A DNA stretch of 64,000 nt from Trogon surrucura. Its lineage: Eukaryota > Chordata > Aves > Trogoniformes > Trogonidae. Positions 25,301-34,970 of this stretch are shown here, piece after piece (position 1 is the first letter of the stretch; the number at the start of each line of letters is the position of its first letter). The stretch lies in contig CM036626.1 in the NCBI GenBank assembly GCA_020746105.1, positions 15,890,001 through 15,954,000 on the forward strand, read 5' to 3'. Below the pieces are notes generated by a model, which saw only the letters and a list, made by a program, of their open reading frames with translations, made no database searches and was not told the DNA's origin. A program made the position numbers and the translations under genes.

Positions 25301-26865
25301 ACTGAAGCAAAAGGGAAAACCCAGGCAAGGAGAGAGGAGTGGCAGGGTGCAAAGTGAAATCTGTGCCGACAGATAGCAAGCACAGACAGCAGACACGTGC
25401 ACACCAAAGCAGTTTCTGATGGGGCCAGCAGGAAAAAAACCCAGTTTATGTCATTTGCTGATGCGGGCAAGTGTGGCCCAGCGGGGGCCGGTTTGGATCA
25501 GGCCTGCAGCAGAGCTCAGCCCTGGAGCGGTTTGGTTCTACCCTCCTGCAGGAGGGAGCCCACGTGGGTTGGAGAGGCCTCGGGTGGCAGGTGGGGAAGG
25601 GAAACTGGGGGGGACCAGGGCCAGGGTTCTTGGAAGTGATGGTTGGTAATGGAGGTTGCCAGGGATGCAGCTCCTGGGTAACTCAGTTATCTGCCCCTGT
25701 TTGTGTAATAGCTGTGTCTCGAGCGGGCTGGTCTGTAAATGAGTGTCTGCCGCTGCTCCTGTAATGAGGGCTGCCTAATTGGGCGGGAGAAGGATGGTGC
25801 GAGAGCGATGCTGTGCCGTAGGATTTACCCTATCGGCGCTCTGTCCATACATGCCTTGTACAAATTACTCTGTTTTAAAGCTGTCATTATGGTAATAGAC
25901 CCAATTGCTGTCTAGTAAAGCCATAAAATGTTTCCATCTGCCTGTGTGCTCCAGGCTCCTTAGCAAGGCTCATTACAACAAAAACCAGAGTTATTGCAGC
26001 CAGAGGTTTCCTTGGCGCAGCACGAGTAGCCGGGCGCGGGCAGGGAGCTCCGGGGTGGCCCCGGGACTGCGGGCGTCTCCCCTGCAGCCTGGTCTCACCG
26101 GGGACTGCAGCTTCTCACATGGACATGCTCGGGCAGGGACCATGCAGCGTCCAGAAAGCTGAGGACAGTAGCGTCCCCACGTTGCTCAGCCAGGTTGTGC
26201 TGCGAAGGGCTCCCGCTGTGCGGTCGATGGGTCAGTGAGGGGATGCCAAACAGATTCGAGCTTGCAACAACAGAGGCCCCTAATCCTCTGGGAGGATACA
26301 CTGGCCTGTCCTGAAGGTGTTAAACCAACTGTGAGCTTAGGTGTGTCAGGCAATTGGCTTTGCACGAGTTTCCTTTTCTAACAACTCTTAGGATCAGCAC
26401 CTGAAGATCGTGGTGGCTGAACCTCCAGCTCCCTTCCCACTGGTCCCTGATGTACGTTACTGGGAGTGAGCCGCTGTGGTGAGCAGGGCTGTCTCTGCCC
26501 TGGGGGAGCTCCTGGCAGACAGAGGGAGAGTCCCTCTGCCACAGCTGGGTGGGGGTGGTGAGGGATGCGACCCTTCCCATCTGCCCGCAGCCCTTCGTGG
26601 GGCTGTGTCTGAGCTCCTCCTTCCGCAGTGCGGCCCCGTAGCCTCCTGCAGCGTCGCTTCCGTACGCGAGGAGTATGGGGAGAGGGGTTGAAAATCCCAA
26701 GGCCCGGCAGTGCTCTGTTAGGGAAGTCCCCACAGGTTTCTCCAGTGGGGTGGGATTTAAGAAAACGGCGAGAGAGAATTGTTCTCGGCTTTGTTTTCCG
26801 ACGCCCCTGTGGCCAGCCGTGCAGCGCCCGCTCCTCCTCTGCAACTGCCTTTCCTCTGCCTTCAG
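22389..26865 (+). other. SLC25A26: SLC25A26 last intron, about 4.5 kb
   Basis: Non-coding. It becomes distinctly GC-richer from about 24.2 kb, with a small CpG cluster near 26020-26090. No exon, RNA gene or transposable element is recognised. AT-rich non-repetitive pockets lie near 24040-24180 and 25820-25930. Confidence 0.75.
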
Positions 26866-26962
26866 CTTGTTCGCAGGTGTCGTCCCGCGGATGGCAGCCA
26901 TCAGCCTGGGAGGCTTCATCTTCCTGGGGACATATGAGAAGACACGCCAGCTGCTGCTCTGA
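26866..26962 (+). CDS. SLC25A26: SLC25A26 terminal coding exon with stop
   Basis: With the split Gly completed it encodes [20 protein letters not shown], then [12 protein letters not shown] and TGA at 26960-26962. This is the last transmembrane helix and C terminus of the carrier. The acceptor is cctctgccttcag. The human protein, as I recall it, continues about eight residues (EVGRKSP-type end) beyond LLL, so this product is slightly shorter. Confidence 0.95.
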
Positions 26963-27340
26963 CCCACCCTGGCTGGTCCCGCTGGTGTGGCCACCAAAGT
27001 GCCCGAGAAGCCCCCAAGTCGGAGGAGGAGTCCGTCCACAAACGCAGCCGCCCCTCGCCGTGCCGCTGCAGCTGTTCAGCAGGCCGAGGGCCGCTTTTCG
27101 CCGTTAAAGAAAAGTAAATCCTCCAATAAGCTAATTTCCCAAACATGAAATTTTCCCGCATGGAAAGCGAGTGAGGTCATTGCGAGAGTCGTGCCAAAGA
27201 AGTCGTGTTTGGGCGGTAAACAGCTAATTGCGGTGGCTGAGGAAGGCGTTATTAGAACTCCTGCGGGGGAAATGTTTTTGCGAACCTGCAGATCGTGGGC
27301 TGAGCCGGGAAACTGAAATAAAGCGAGTTTTCATAATTCA
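26963..27340 (+). other. SLC25A26: SLC25A26 3'UTR (predicted)
   Basis: This sequence runs from the stop codon to just past the first canonical AATAAA (27317-27322). It is moderately CpG-containing and unlike the neighbouring AT-rich spacer. The end is predicted, not observed. A second AATAAA at 28677-28682 could serve a longer form. Confidence 0.5.
27317..27322 (+). terminator. SLC25A26: Candidate poly(A) signal, SLC25A26
   Basis: A canonical AATAAA 355 nt after the stop codon, followed by a TTTTC-containing stretch and TGTG-poor sequence. It is the first canonical signal downstream. Confidence 0.5.
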
Positions 27341-29640
27341 GTGACACCTGCCTCATAATGCGGGGAGGGTTTTACCGGTCGGGGAAGGGACTGATAGAAT
27401 TACAGCCTGCTGCCCTCCGACAGCACTGAAAGTATTCCAGGTTGGGAGAGCTCTTTGTAAAAGACAACAATCCATTTGTTTCTGATCTGAGCTGTATTTG
27501 TGGAAGTTTATATTCCTGTTTATACCTACAGGTGCTCAGCAAGCATTCCTGTGTGCTAGCCAGTGCAGCTTTATTAATTAGACTCACATTTCTCCAGTAA
27601 AAGCCTGGGCTTGTATTATTTTACAGCTGTGCTTGTGCAAAGACATGCAGCTCTGCCTTCTTTTGGTCTTTCTCCCTCAGCAGCTGAAGGAGCAGAGGTT
27701 GGAAATGCTGAAGCCCAGGAGGGAGGCTGGGAAGGTAACGCCAGGAGAAGGCACAAGTTCTCCTGCCGCTGGCCGGGTGGATCCCGAGGGCTCGCAGGGG
27801 GCTGCTGGCAGGAGAGGAAACCTTTGCGGTTGGTCTCCTCTTAGGAAACAAGCTGTAGCAGCCAGAGTGGGGCAGGGATGAGCTCGGTGAAATGGCCTTA
27901 ATTGAAATTACTCAAAATTATCATCACAGTCTGGGATGGAAGCTCCAACTTTACAGCAGCGGCGTGGCAGAGCGGTGCTTGGAAATGTTTAGATGTTGCA
28001 GAGTTTTTATGGGGCTTCCAAAACCAAGCCAGCGCACTGAAAAGCCCCTCGCAGGGCTGCGTCAGCACGTTGTTTGCCTTGGGCTCAGCCCTGATGCCCA
28101 CAGGCTGTGGGGCACCTCGCCCTGGGGGGGTGCCAGCTGGCGCAGGGACCGTGTGGGGCAGCTGAGGTCCGGCCTGAGGACGTGCACCCCAGTAACGTCA
28201 CGCTGAGGTGGGTCTTTTCGTGAAGGCGGCATTACGGGTGTAGGGAGCCTGGGCCGAGGGAGAAGAAATGCCAGACCAGGTTGGTGGGCAACCACGGCGA
28301 GGGGAGAGAGCAGGCTGCGGCTGAGCAGGGGCCAGGCTTACAAAGGCAAACATACAGAACAAAAGACATAATTCTTAAAATAATCTTCAATTAAAATGGG
28401 GAACTTCAGCCAAAGTCTCACGTTGTCTGGTAAGTTTTACCTGTTTCCATGGCATAGTGTGGCAATGCTTCCTGTCACTGTTAAAGTTGTCTCTTTTATG
28501 ACTTTTTTATATATAGGGGGCTTTGGGATTTATTACTCTGTCTTAGAAACGAACTTGTATTTTCTGTTAAAGCTCTTTAAACACAGTGAGAGCATTGGCA
28601 CTGAGCTGAAAGTAATCGTGCCTCAGCTTTTTCTGTTGTTTTCACTTAATATTTGCATAATCACTTTGTCATCAAAAATAAAAACAAACCCCAAAACCAA
28701 ACCAACAGCCAAATTGTTTTACCAAACCTAATGTAGAGACAGACTCCGAGCATGTCCCATTCCTGGGAGGGACCAGGCCAGTGAGAGCCCAGCAGGCAGC
28801 CAGGGCTGTTCTGCACACATGGGTTTGTCTAATCCTGCTGAAAGTGACACTGCTAGTTTGGGGACTGGGAGGAAGTGGGGGAAAAGACCTAAAAAAAAAA
28901 AGCCTTGAGTTGCAGCAATGTTTTATGTTGAGTTTACCAAAAGTTGAAAACTTAATTTTAGCCCATTGCTGGCATAACGTAGAATAACACAACTTGAACC
29001 TCACACCAGGCACCAGGCTCTTTTCCATTTAAAAAATATTTTAACTCATATGTGTTAAGGAACGTGACAGAGTAGGCTCAGAAAACCTGCTTCATACCCA
29101 AAGTTATAATTTAGAGGAGGAAATACTTTTTTAATTTTAAAAAAAAATAGACAAACCAAATTGAGGGTTGGGGTTTTTGTTTTGTTTTTTTGGTGGGGTT
29201 TTGTATTTTTTTCTTTCAGTTAAAGCAAGAATTCAAGCTTATCTCCAAAGCTGCCTCTGGAATTTCCATGCAGGGTGGGGTCTGGGTTTGAGAAAGCCAC
29301 AGGTGTTCACAACTGCAGTGGAGGCTGGTGCTACCCTGGCCCCGTTCTTTTCTCGCAGACTTACGCACACGTGCGCTCAGCCCGTCCGGCCTGTTGGCCG
29401 TGCCAAGGTAAGGGTACGTGCCACCCACTTAAGGAAGCTGATACATTAGAAATGTATTTCTTGGAGTTCCTTATTGCATCTTTCACTACAGCCCCCAAAT
29501 TCCACCCCATCCGCAAGTCAGGCTGCCAGCATCCTGTGCTGTGTCGCACGTTCAAGCCATGGGTCTGGTTTCACGAGCGGATGTTTTGGCAGTCAGGCTG
29601 AGTCTTCCTCAGAGAAAAACAGAAAAGAGTGTAGCAACGG
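27341..29640. other. Convergent intergenic spacer SLC25A26 - LRIG1
   Basis: About 2.3 kb separates the predicted 3' ends. It contains a GC-rich block (27640-28340) and AT-rich blocks (27870-27930, 28360-28730, 29000-29240). A further + strand AATAAA lies at 28677-28682. No exon or transposon is recognised. Confidence 0.6.
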
Positions 29641-29648
29641 ATTAGAGT

Positions 29649-29654
29649 TTTATT
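29649..29654 (-). terminator. LRIG1: Candidate distal poly(A) signal, LRIG1
   Basis: The plus strand reads TTTATT here, giving AATAAA on the gene strand. It is the more distal of two signals 72 bp apart at the presumed 3' end. Confidence 0.45.
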
Positions 29655-29720
29655 TAATTTTCAACTGAAACTTCCAAACGCTCACTCTCAACAAAACAGC
29701 TGTAATATTATAAATGAACC

Positions 29721-29726
29721 TTTATT
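29721..29726 (-). terminator. LRIG1: Candidate proximal poly(A) signal, LRIG1
   Basis: The plus strand reads TTTATT, giving AATAAA on the gene strand. It lies 81 nt downstream of the AU-rich element. Confidence 0.45.
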
Positions 29727-29806
29727 AAAGACACTTCAATGCCCTTTGTTAGACACTTCAATATCTTACATGTTTTTTCAATGTACAACATTGTACCAAA
29801 TTTTCT

Positions 29807-29820
29807 AATAAATAAATAAC
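29807..29820 (-). promoter_or_regulatory. LRIG1: AU-rich element in LRIG1 3'UTR
   Basis: On the gene strand the sequence is GTTATTTATTTATT, with overlapping ATTTA pentamers. This is the class of element bound by ARE mRNA-decay factors. It lies near the distal end of the predicted UTR. Function is inferred. Confidence 0.45.
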
Positions 29821-31895
29821 TTTGTACACAAAAGTAATACTTCCTCTTTCACATTGCCTCTTAGAAGCAGCAAATTCACATATTTAGTGGAAGTTGTAAC
29901 ATTAGGCAGTTAACTTTATTCAGAAACATTATTTTCAAATGTTAATGTGGCAAATATGCTTTTGTATCTGCAATGGTGATGACATTTCCGCCAGCAAAAA
30001 TGAGTCAAATTAAATCATCCCCCGCGTCCCTCTGTGTTTCCACCTTGCGAGCTGGTTCCGAAGCGCACTTCTCCCTTCAGGAAAGGGAAAACTGTGCTTG
30101 GTTTATAATTTTCTAACACCCATTTCCTTTGCTTTGTATAAACTTGGCTGCGCCATCAGCCACCTGCCTCAAAGTGCAAACGTGTCACTAATAGTCGGCA
30201 ACCGACACAGACCTGCACGCGGTGAAATTAAGCCTCGCTGCACCCTGGCCACGCTGAAACTCGCCCTCAGCTGCCGGGCAGCGGACACGGGGCTTCTCCT
30301 TGCAGGAGGTGGTGGCTCCTCAAGGCGAGGCTGGACAGGACCAGCTTGTAGTAACACCTAAGGGCAGGCTGCGTCCTGGTGCAGTGAGCAGCTGCTCACT
30401 GACCCCGGCAGATCCTCAAGCGATGGATCTGAACAGAAAATTACGTTTCTGCCCTTCCCGCTGATGCTCGTTTTGAGCCTCAGGACTAGCAAAGGTAGAT
30501 TTCCACCAGACTCGGCTTCAGTGGAACTGGAATTTGAATTGCTCCTAAGGAAAATAAAAAGTAACGAAACCCCCTAATAAACCTTCCCCCAAAGTAGTCA
30601 TCACCAGAGTTAGCAACCTTATGTTAGCAGAACTCAAATTACAAGCAACTGGGAGGGAGTCCTCCATCCACAGGTACCAACACCGACCGAGAGCAGCTTT
30701 TCTATAAATAAAAAGCGTCATAGTGAAGTTAGAAGTGACAAAGATCTGTCTGACCAATGTGGGTGTTTCTTTTGCCCCCCCCATTCATGGATGAACTTAA
30801 AAGACCACATAAAACCACTTGAGACACTTGCATTTAACAGAGTGTTTTCAACCATAAATCCACAGCTCCCCTGCTAAAATGAGTACATGTCTGAGTTGCT
30901 ACACAAAGCAGCGTTATTCATTTGAAGCAGGTATTTTCACAGAAAGAGCCTGGCTACAGCTGGGTGTAATGGTGTTCAACAAGTTTAACATCGCATCACA
31001 GGGGAGGAGGGGAAAAAAAAAAGTATCGGGTGAATGAGCCGTGCAGCTGTCAGCTCAGGCGCGCGATTTCAGTTGTGTTGTCAAAACAGCTCTATGGTTT
31101 CAAACCCCCTCCGGAACAGATGTGTTTTTGGGGGAGGGGTGGTGAAAATGCGTTCTACTGGTACGGGTTATCCCCTCGAAACGGGGCCCGGTTGTATCGT
31201 TACACACACCTTGTGCAGGTACAGCTGTAGCCGTGCGGGAGCAGTTAGCTCCGTGCTCAGCGCTGCCCAAACAGCGCGTACGGGCAGGTAACGCCTCCCG
31301 CCGCCCCGTGTTCCAGCCCTGTATGGGACCACCCCACCGTTCTGTTCCGAGGAGGCTGTCGTGGTAGGGGCAGCCTTTTTGTTGGGTGGTTTCGGGGCTC
31401 TGCGCTCTTGCCAAATTATTTAGCGCTTCTCGCGTGGTCCACTCCAACGTTATCACGCAGTCACAGTTCCAATACTAACTTTTACGAAGTTGTGAAAAAT
31501 AATGGAATTTAAGTTCTTCCAGCAACAGGAAAAAAAAAAAAATCAGGCTGCTACATCATTTCTCACTGCATGGGGTTTTTTTTTTAGCTATAAACTACAT
31601 TTAAAACAGTTGAAGATCTCTGCTTAAATGTGTTAAGTGCAATAAATTTCAAAGGGAAAGGAAATTTGTGCTAAGTAACCCAATTGATACTCGATTTAAA
31701 GGAACTTCCACTGAAAAGAGGACGATCCCTTTGGAACAGTCTGGCTTTTTAAAGTTCTGCTTATGCATTTAAGGCACCAGAATTATTTCTCTCACAAAGT
31801 TTAACAGCAACCTGATACTGAAAACAATATTGCCAAAATTGTAAAATTTCACTCAGTTTTCCATGCACTAAAGATTAAAATAGCCTCTGTAAAAG

Positions 31896-31931
31896 ATATA
31901 TATATATATTTATATATATATATTTATATAT
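31896..31931 (-). repeat. LRIG1: (TA)n tract in LRIG1 3'UTR
   Basis: An alternating TA tract is interrupted twice by an extra TT. It is self-complementary and could fold as an AU stem in the transcript. Confidence 0.85.
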
Positions 31932-32189
31932 GAAAACTCTTATGTACAGTTGTATCAAATACTTTTCTCTTTACACAATAATCCCTTGCATTTATGTGCT
32001 TCATATGCAAGTCAACTTTTGAACGCTTCATACTTCTCAGGGAAGTTTTAAACTATGTACAGACAGATGACGCTCGAACAGGAGTTTGTTCCCCATACAA
32101 GCTTGTTTCTCATACCTCAGCTGTTTTGCCTTTGACAGGTCATCAGTTCAAGATTTGAGGTAGAAGTAAGTAGCCTATATACTCTGTGC

Positions 32190-32206
32190 AAAAAAAAAAA
32201 AAAAAA
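32190..32206 (-). repeat. LRIG1: U17 run in LRIG1 3'UTR
   Basis: A run of 17 A on the plus strand gives 17 U in the transcript, about 55 nt after the stop codon. Confidence 0.85.
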
Positions 32207-32260
32207 GACTAAAAAAACCCAATAGCGTGTTTGTTAATTTGCACGTGGCAGCCTGTCCTC

Positions 32261-32493
32261 TCAGTCCAGCGATCTGGTCGGTGGCTTCATCTCGTGAAGG
32301 GAGTCACAGGGCTCGGGCGCGTGGCCGTTGGACAGAAGAGCCTGCTTCCCTTCTGCTCCGCTCTGCAAATCCAGTAGTGTTGGGGGAATCTCAGGAAGCA
32401 CATTCAGTTGCTTTAACGACCCTCCCGCTGGCGAAGCTCTCACCAAATTAAGGTTGTTAAGCTCTGAAGGCTTTGCTGCTGCTTGTGAAGAGC
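32261..32493 (-). CDS. LRIG1: LRIG1 last coding exon (exon 19) with stop
   Basis: The acceptor is ggttttttgcag. The first two bases complete a Gly codon left by the previous exon, and TGA lies at 32261-32263. It encodes the C-terminal tail, including LLSNGHAPEPCDS, comparable to human LLVSNGHLPKACDA. It ends PPTRSLD, where human LRIG1, as I recall it, continues for about 15 further residues. The rest of the exon is poorly conserved with human, as expected for a disordered tail. Confidence 0.88.
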
Positions 32494-32677
32494 CTGCAAA
32501 AAACCCCAAACAACAGTGTGGTGAGTTGCTGCTCAGCCTGCCAGCGCTCCTCGTGAAACCAGCCGCCGCCCTTGGGCCAGTTAAAAAAGCTGATGGGAGA
32601 GAACCAGCCACTGCTGGAAGCTGGACAGTGTTAGATTGCATCTGGAGAGAGAGAGACACCCCCAAGGAACCACGTAC
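32494..32677 (-). other. LRIG1: LRIG1 intron 18, 184 bp
   Basis: A short intron with a strong donor (gtacgtgg) and pyrimidine-rich acceptor. The plus-strand frame that stays open across 32328-33158 is antisense to the two flanking exons and is not a gene. Confidence 0.88.
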
Positions 32678-32986
32678 CCTGCTTGTCCGCAAGCAGCGGG
32701 CTGGTCATGCCCGCAGCTCCTATTCTGTCGTGGTTGCTGGGGTAGAGGGTCCCGTCTGTTTCCACCCTCGTGCTGCTGGCAATCCCGTTGCACGGCTGAG
32801 GATGCAGAAGGCTGGTGCCTGCACCCCGCTTCCTGCTTCGTTCATTGCTGCTCAGTGCGTTTGGGCAGGTACTGTCCACAGTCTTAAGGCTCTCGGAGTA
32901 GTACTCCGGCTCCGTGGGGTAGATGTGGACGTTGATGCTGTCCGTGCTGCCCCTGCAGTCCGCGCACCCCACGGGCAGGCCGTAGC
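32678..32986 (-). CDS. LRIG1: LRIG1 exon 18, cytoplasmic tail
   Basis: A phase 1-1 exon of 309 nt. It encodes YGLPVGCADCRGSTDSINVH, then IYPTEPEYYSES, and later GTLYPSNHDR, matching human GSLYPSNHDR. Tyrosines in EPEYYSE are candidate phosphosites by inference. The acceptor is cctcccccaaag and the donor G|gtacgtgg. Confidence 0.92.
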
Positions 32987-34095
32987 CTTTGGGGGAGGAA
33001 GGGAAAACAGCGAAAGATCAACCAGTTGGAAGGTGTCAGCAGCTTCCAGAGAGGAGAAGGCAGCTCTGTTTAGTTCATACCTTCCTCAGCACTGTGGGAA
33101 TCTCTCACTAAATAATATGGATGTTTCTTGGGTTTATACACGGCTAGTAAATACCTGAGTATTTCAGAACTATCTATCACTGAAGGTAGTTCTAGTTAAT
33201 ACGTTTATAGTTGGTTGTGGGGTTTTTTTATTCAAAGAAGTTGTGATTTTCCTCTTTTTATTTTTTTCTTTTAATAAACTGTTCATTTATTTCCTTTTCC
33301 AGACTTTCCAGTCAGGGTAGAAATAGAAAGTGGAACTTTCCTGCACCTGCTTCAAAACACCAAGTTACTTTTCTTATTTTTGTGCTGCTGCTTTACAGGA
33401 ATCACAGTCAACTCCTATTGTTAATCTCAAGATCCATTATTACTGTTAGTGGTAATAACAGATGAGCAGAATTCAAAGCAGGCAGGAAGGAATTTTTAAA
33501 TGTTGAAAGTTAATTTCCTTAGTGCACTCAACAACTTTCCATTACTAAACCTCACAGTTTCTCCTGGAGGTAAGACTCATTTCACGGGTTCTTCTTCTGT
33601 GGATGTTACAATACAGCACGAGAACAGAAAGCATCCTAAAATTAGAAAAGCATGAGTGTAACGCCCAAAAAATTGTCGGAGCAGATGTAGGTGTAGTACC
33701 CAAAACAACCGTTAAATTTTGAAAATAAAAGCCAAGCTGAACTTTGAAGTTGACAACCCCCTTTAAAGACACCATGAGATTTTTTAACACCTTCAGTTTG
33801 TAAGTGCTCTCACATGATTTTAGGAATAGCTCAAATCAAAATACCGATCAGCCAGCTGCAAGGAATGGTGACAGTGAGCTTTAGTCTGCCTCTTTCCAAT
33901 GGTTCCTTGAATTCCAACTCTCCAAGCTTGTTACAGGATCAAAGCAAAGCAGGAGAAAGTAAATTTACTGTGCTCACACCTGAAAATCACTCTGGGCTTT
34001 TTTTTTTTCTGAGGCTAACAATTTCTTGTCTAACTTGGAGGGCTTTGTGACCTGTACAAACACAAAATACCTTTCCAGATTAATGGGCTTTGTAC
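32987..34095 (-). other. LRIG1: LRIG1 intron 17
   Basis: A 1.1 kb AT-rich intron with poly-T tracts near 33226 and 33260. Nothing else is recognised. Confidence 0.85.
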
Positions 34096-34242
34096 CTGTC
34101 TTATCTGGAACCAGCATTCCGTCAGCCACGTCCTCGGTTTTCCAAGTGTCTTTATTATAGCCGAGGCACAGCTTGGGCTGTCTGCAACCTGCAGTGGGAG
34201 CTTCAACATCTGTACACCTGCCAGCATCAGCCGGACACATAC
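34096..34242 (-). CDS. LRIG1: LRIG1 exon 17, cytoplasmic tail
   Basis: A phase 1-1 exon of 147 nt. It encodes MCPADAGRCTDVEAPTAGCR and QPKLCLGYNKDTWKTEDVAD, then GMLVPDKT. CRQPKLC is shared with human LRIG1. The acceptor is tttgtttgttacag and the donor G|gtacaaag. Confidence 0.92.
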
Positions 34243-34847
34243 CTGTAACAAACAAACCAGCTGGGTAAAAGATTGCAACCATCTGCTCTCAGTTAAATGA
34301 TGCACCAGTCTTCATTTCTACTGCAAAAGCTGCAAAAAGGAGGAAAAAAATAGCAATGGACGTAACAGGTGATTTTAAGCCAAAGTCGAATGGAATAAGT
34401 GCTGTACGACCTCAGAGGAATCTTAGTTCAGAATGTTTAACTTTTCCTTCCTACCGTGCTGTGTGTAGGTGCTGTAAAATCTCAACATTTAATTTCTAAG
34501 CCTGAAGGCAAGGACAGGCAATGCTAATGTATTTTCTAGTAGAGCTTAACTACGGGTAACTCTGGTGCCAAAAAACTAATCCAAAATTAGCAAAAAAAAA
34601 AAAAAAAAGTCCTTAGGGCCTGGCTGAGCAGTTTCTGAAGCAGCCGGCTTGTATGAACACTTATTACTGGGAGAGGAGAGCTCTGTGAAGTGAAAGATCC
34701 TTGTTCTGCATAAACGCAGTAGTGAGAGAATTACATTATGGAGATCTTTCAGATAACTCCCAACAAGCACAGAAGTACTTTTGTATTGTGATTGTATTGT
34801 GATTTCTCCCTCAGCACTACTGAAAAAATCATTCGCCATGTTCTCAC
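34243..34847 (-). other. LRIG1: LRIG1 intron 16
   Basis: A 0.6 kb intron with a T17 run on the gene strand (34592-34608). Nothing else is recognised. Confidence 0.85.
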
Positions 34848-34970
34848 CGTTGCTGTCGATGTGTCCATTGGGCTGGGGGTTATCTACTCGGACGACGGCG
34901 TCCTGACGGTCAGAAAGAGTCCCCTGGGAGGACAAGTAGCTCGGCACGTCGGGAGGCACAATAGTCTCAT
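34848..34970 (-). CDS. LRIG1: LRIG1 exon 16, conserved juxtamembrane tail
   Basis: A phase 1-1 exon of 123 nt encoding [20 protein letters not shown] and then [20 protein letters not shown]. It is near-identical to human in its first half, which suggests a functional tail motif. The acceptor is cccattgctctag and the donor G|gtgagaac. Confidence 0.95.

Larger units (their letters stand above)
1..27322 (+). other. SLC25A26: SLC25A26 gene, 3' part (mitochondrial S-adenosylmethionine carrier)
   Basis: The product exchanges cytosolic S-adenosylmethionine for mitochondrial S-adenosylhomocysteine across the inner mitochondrial membrane and so supplies methyl groups for mitochondrial RNA, protein and cofactor methylation. 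Five exons in the window have GT/AG junctions and compatible phases, and join into 116 codons plus a stop. The joined peptide follows the human carrier closely from the IPFSLVQFPLWESLK segment to the C terminus. It contains the third-repeat carrier signature PLDVAKT (P-x-D-x-x-K) and the closing [14 protein letters not shown] helix. Exons for roughly the first 158 residues lie upstream of position 1. The four complete introns are about 11.4, 7.6, 2.7 and 4.5 kb. The gene converges on LRIG1. The family assignment is certain; the 3' end is inferred from a poly(A) signal. Confidence 0.95.
29640..32260 (-). other. LRIG1: LRIG1 3'UTR (predicted, about 2.6 kb)
   Basis: This is AT-rich sequence between the LRIG1 stop codon and two closely spaced minus-strand AATAAA signals. 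It contains AUUUA repeats, a (TA)n tract and a U17 run near the stop, all listed separately. No intron or coding segment is apparent. Its extent is inferred. Confidence 0.65.

Noticed and set aside
26320-27039. 239-codon minus-strand open frame over the last SLC25A26 exon
   Set aside because: Antisense to a clear exon in GC-rich DNA, where long chance frames are common. No family features.
28396-28731. 111-codon plus-strand frame in the intergenic spacer
   Set aside because: AT-rich sequence gives a hydrophobic composition by chance. No initiation context, splice link or known family.
32328-33158. 276-codon plus-strand open frame
   Set aside because: It is the antisense shadow of LRIG1 exons 18 and 19 and the 184-bp intron between them. 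It has no recognisable domain.
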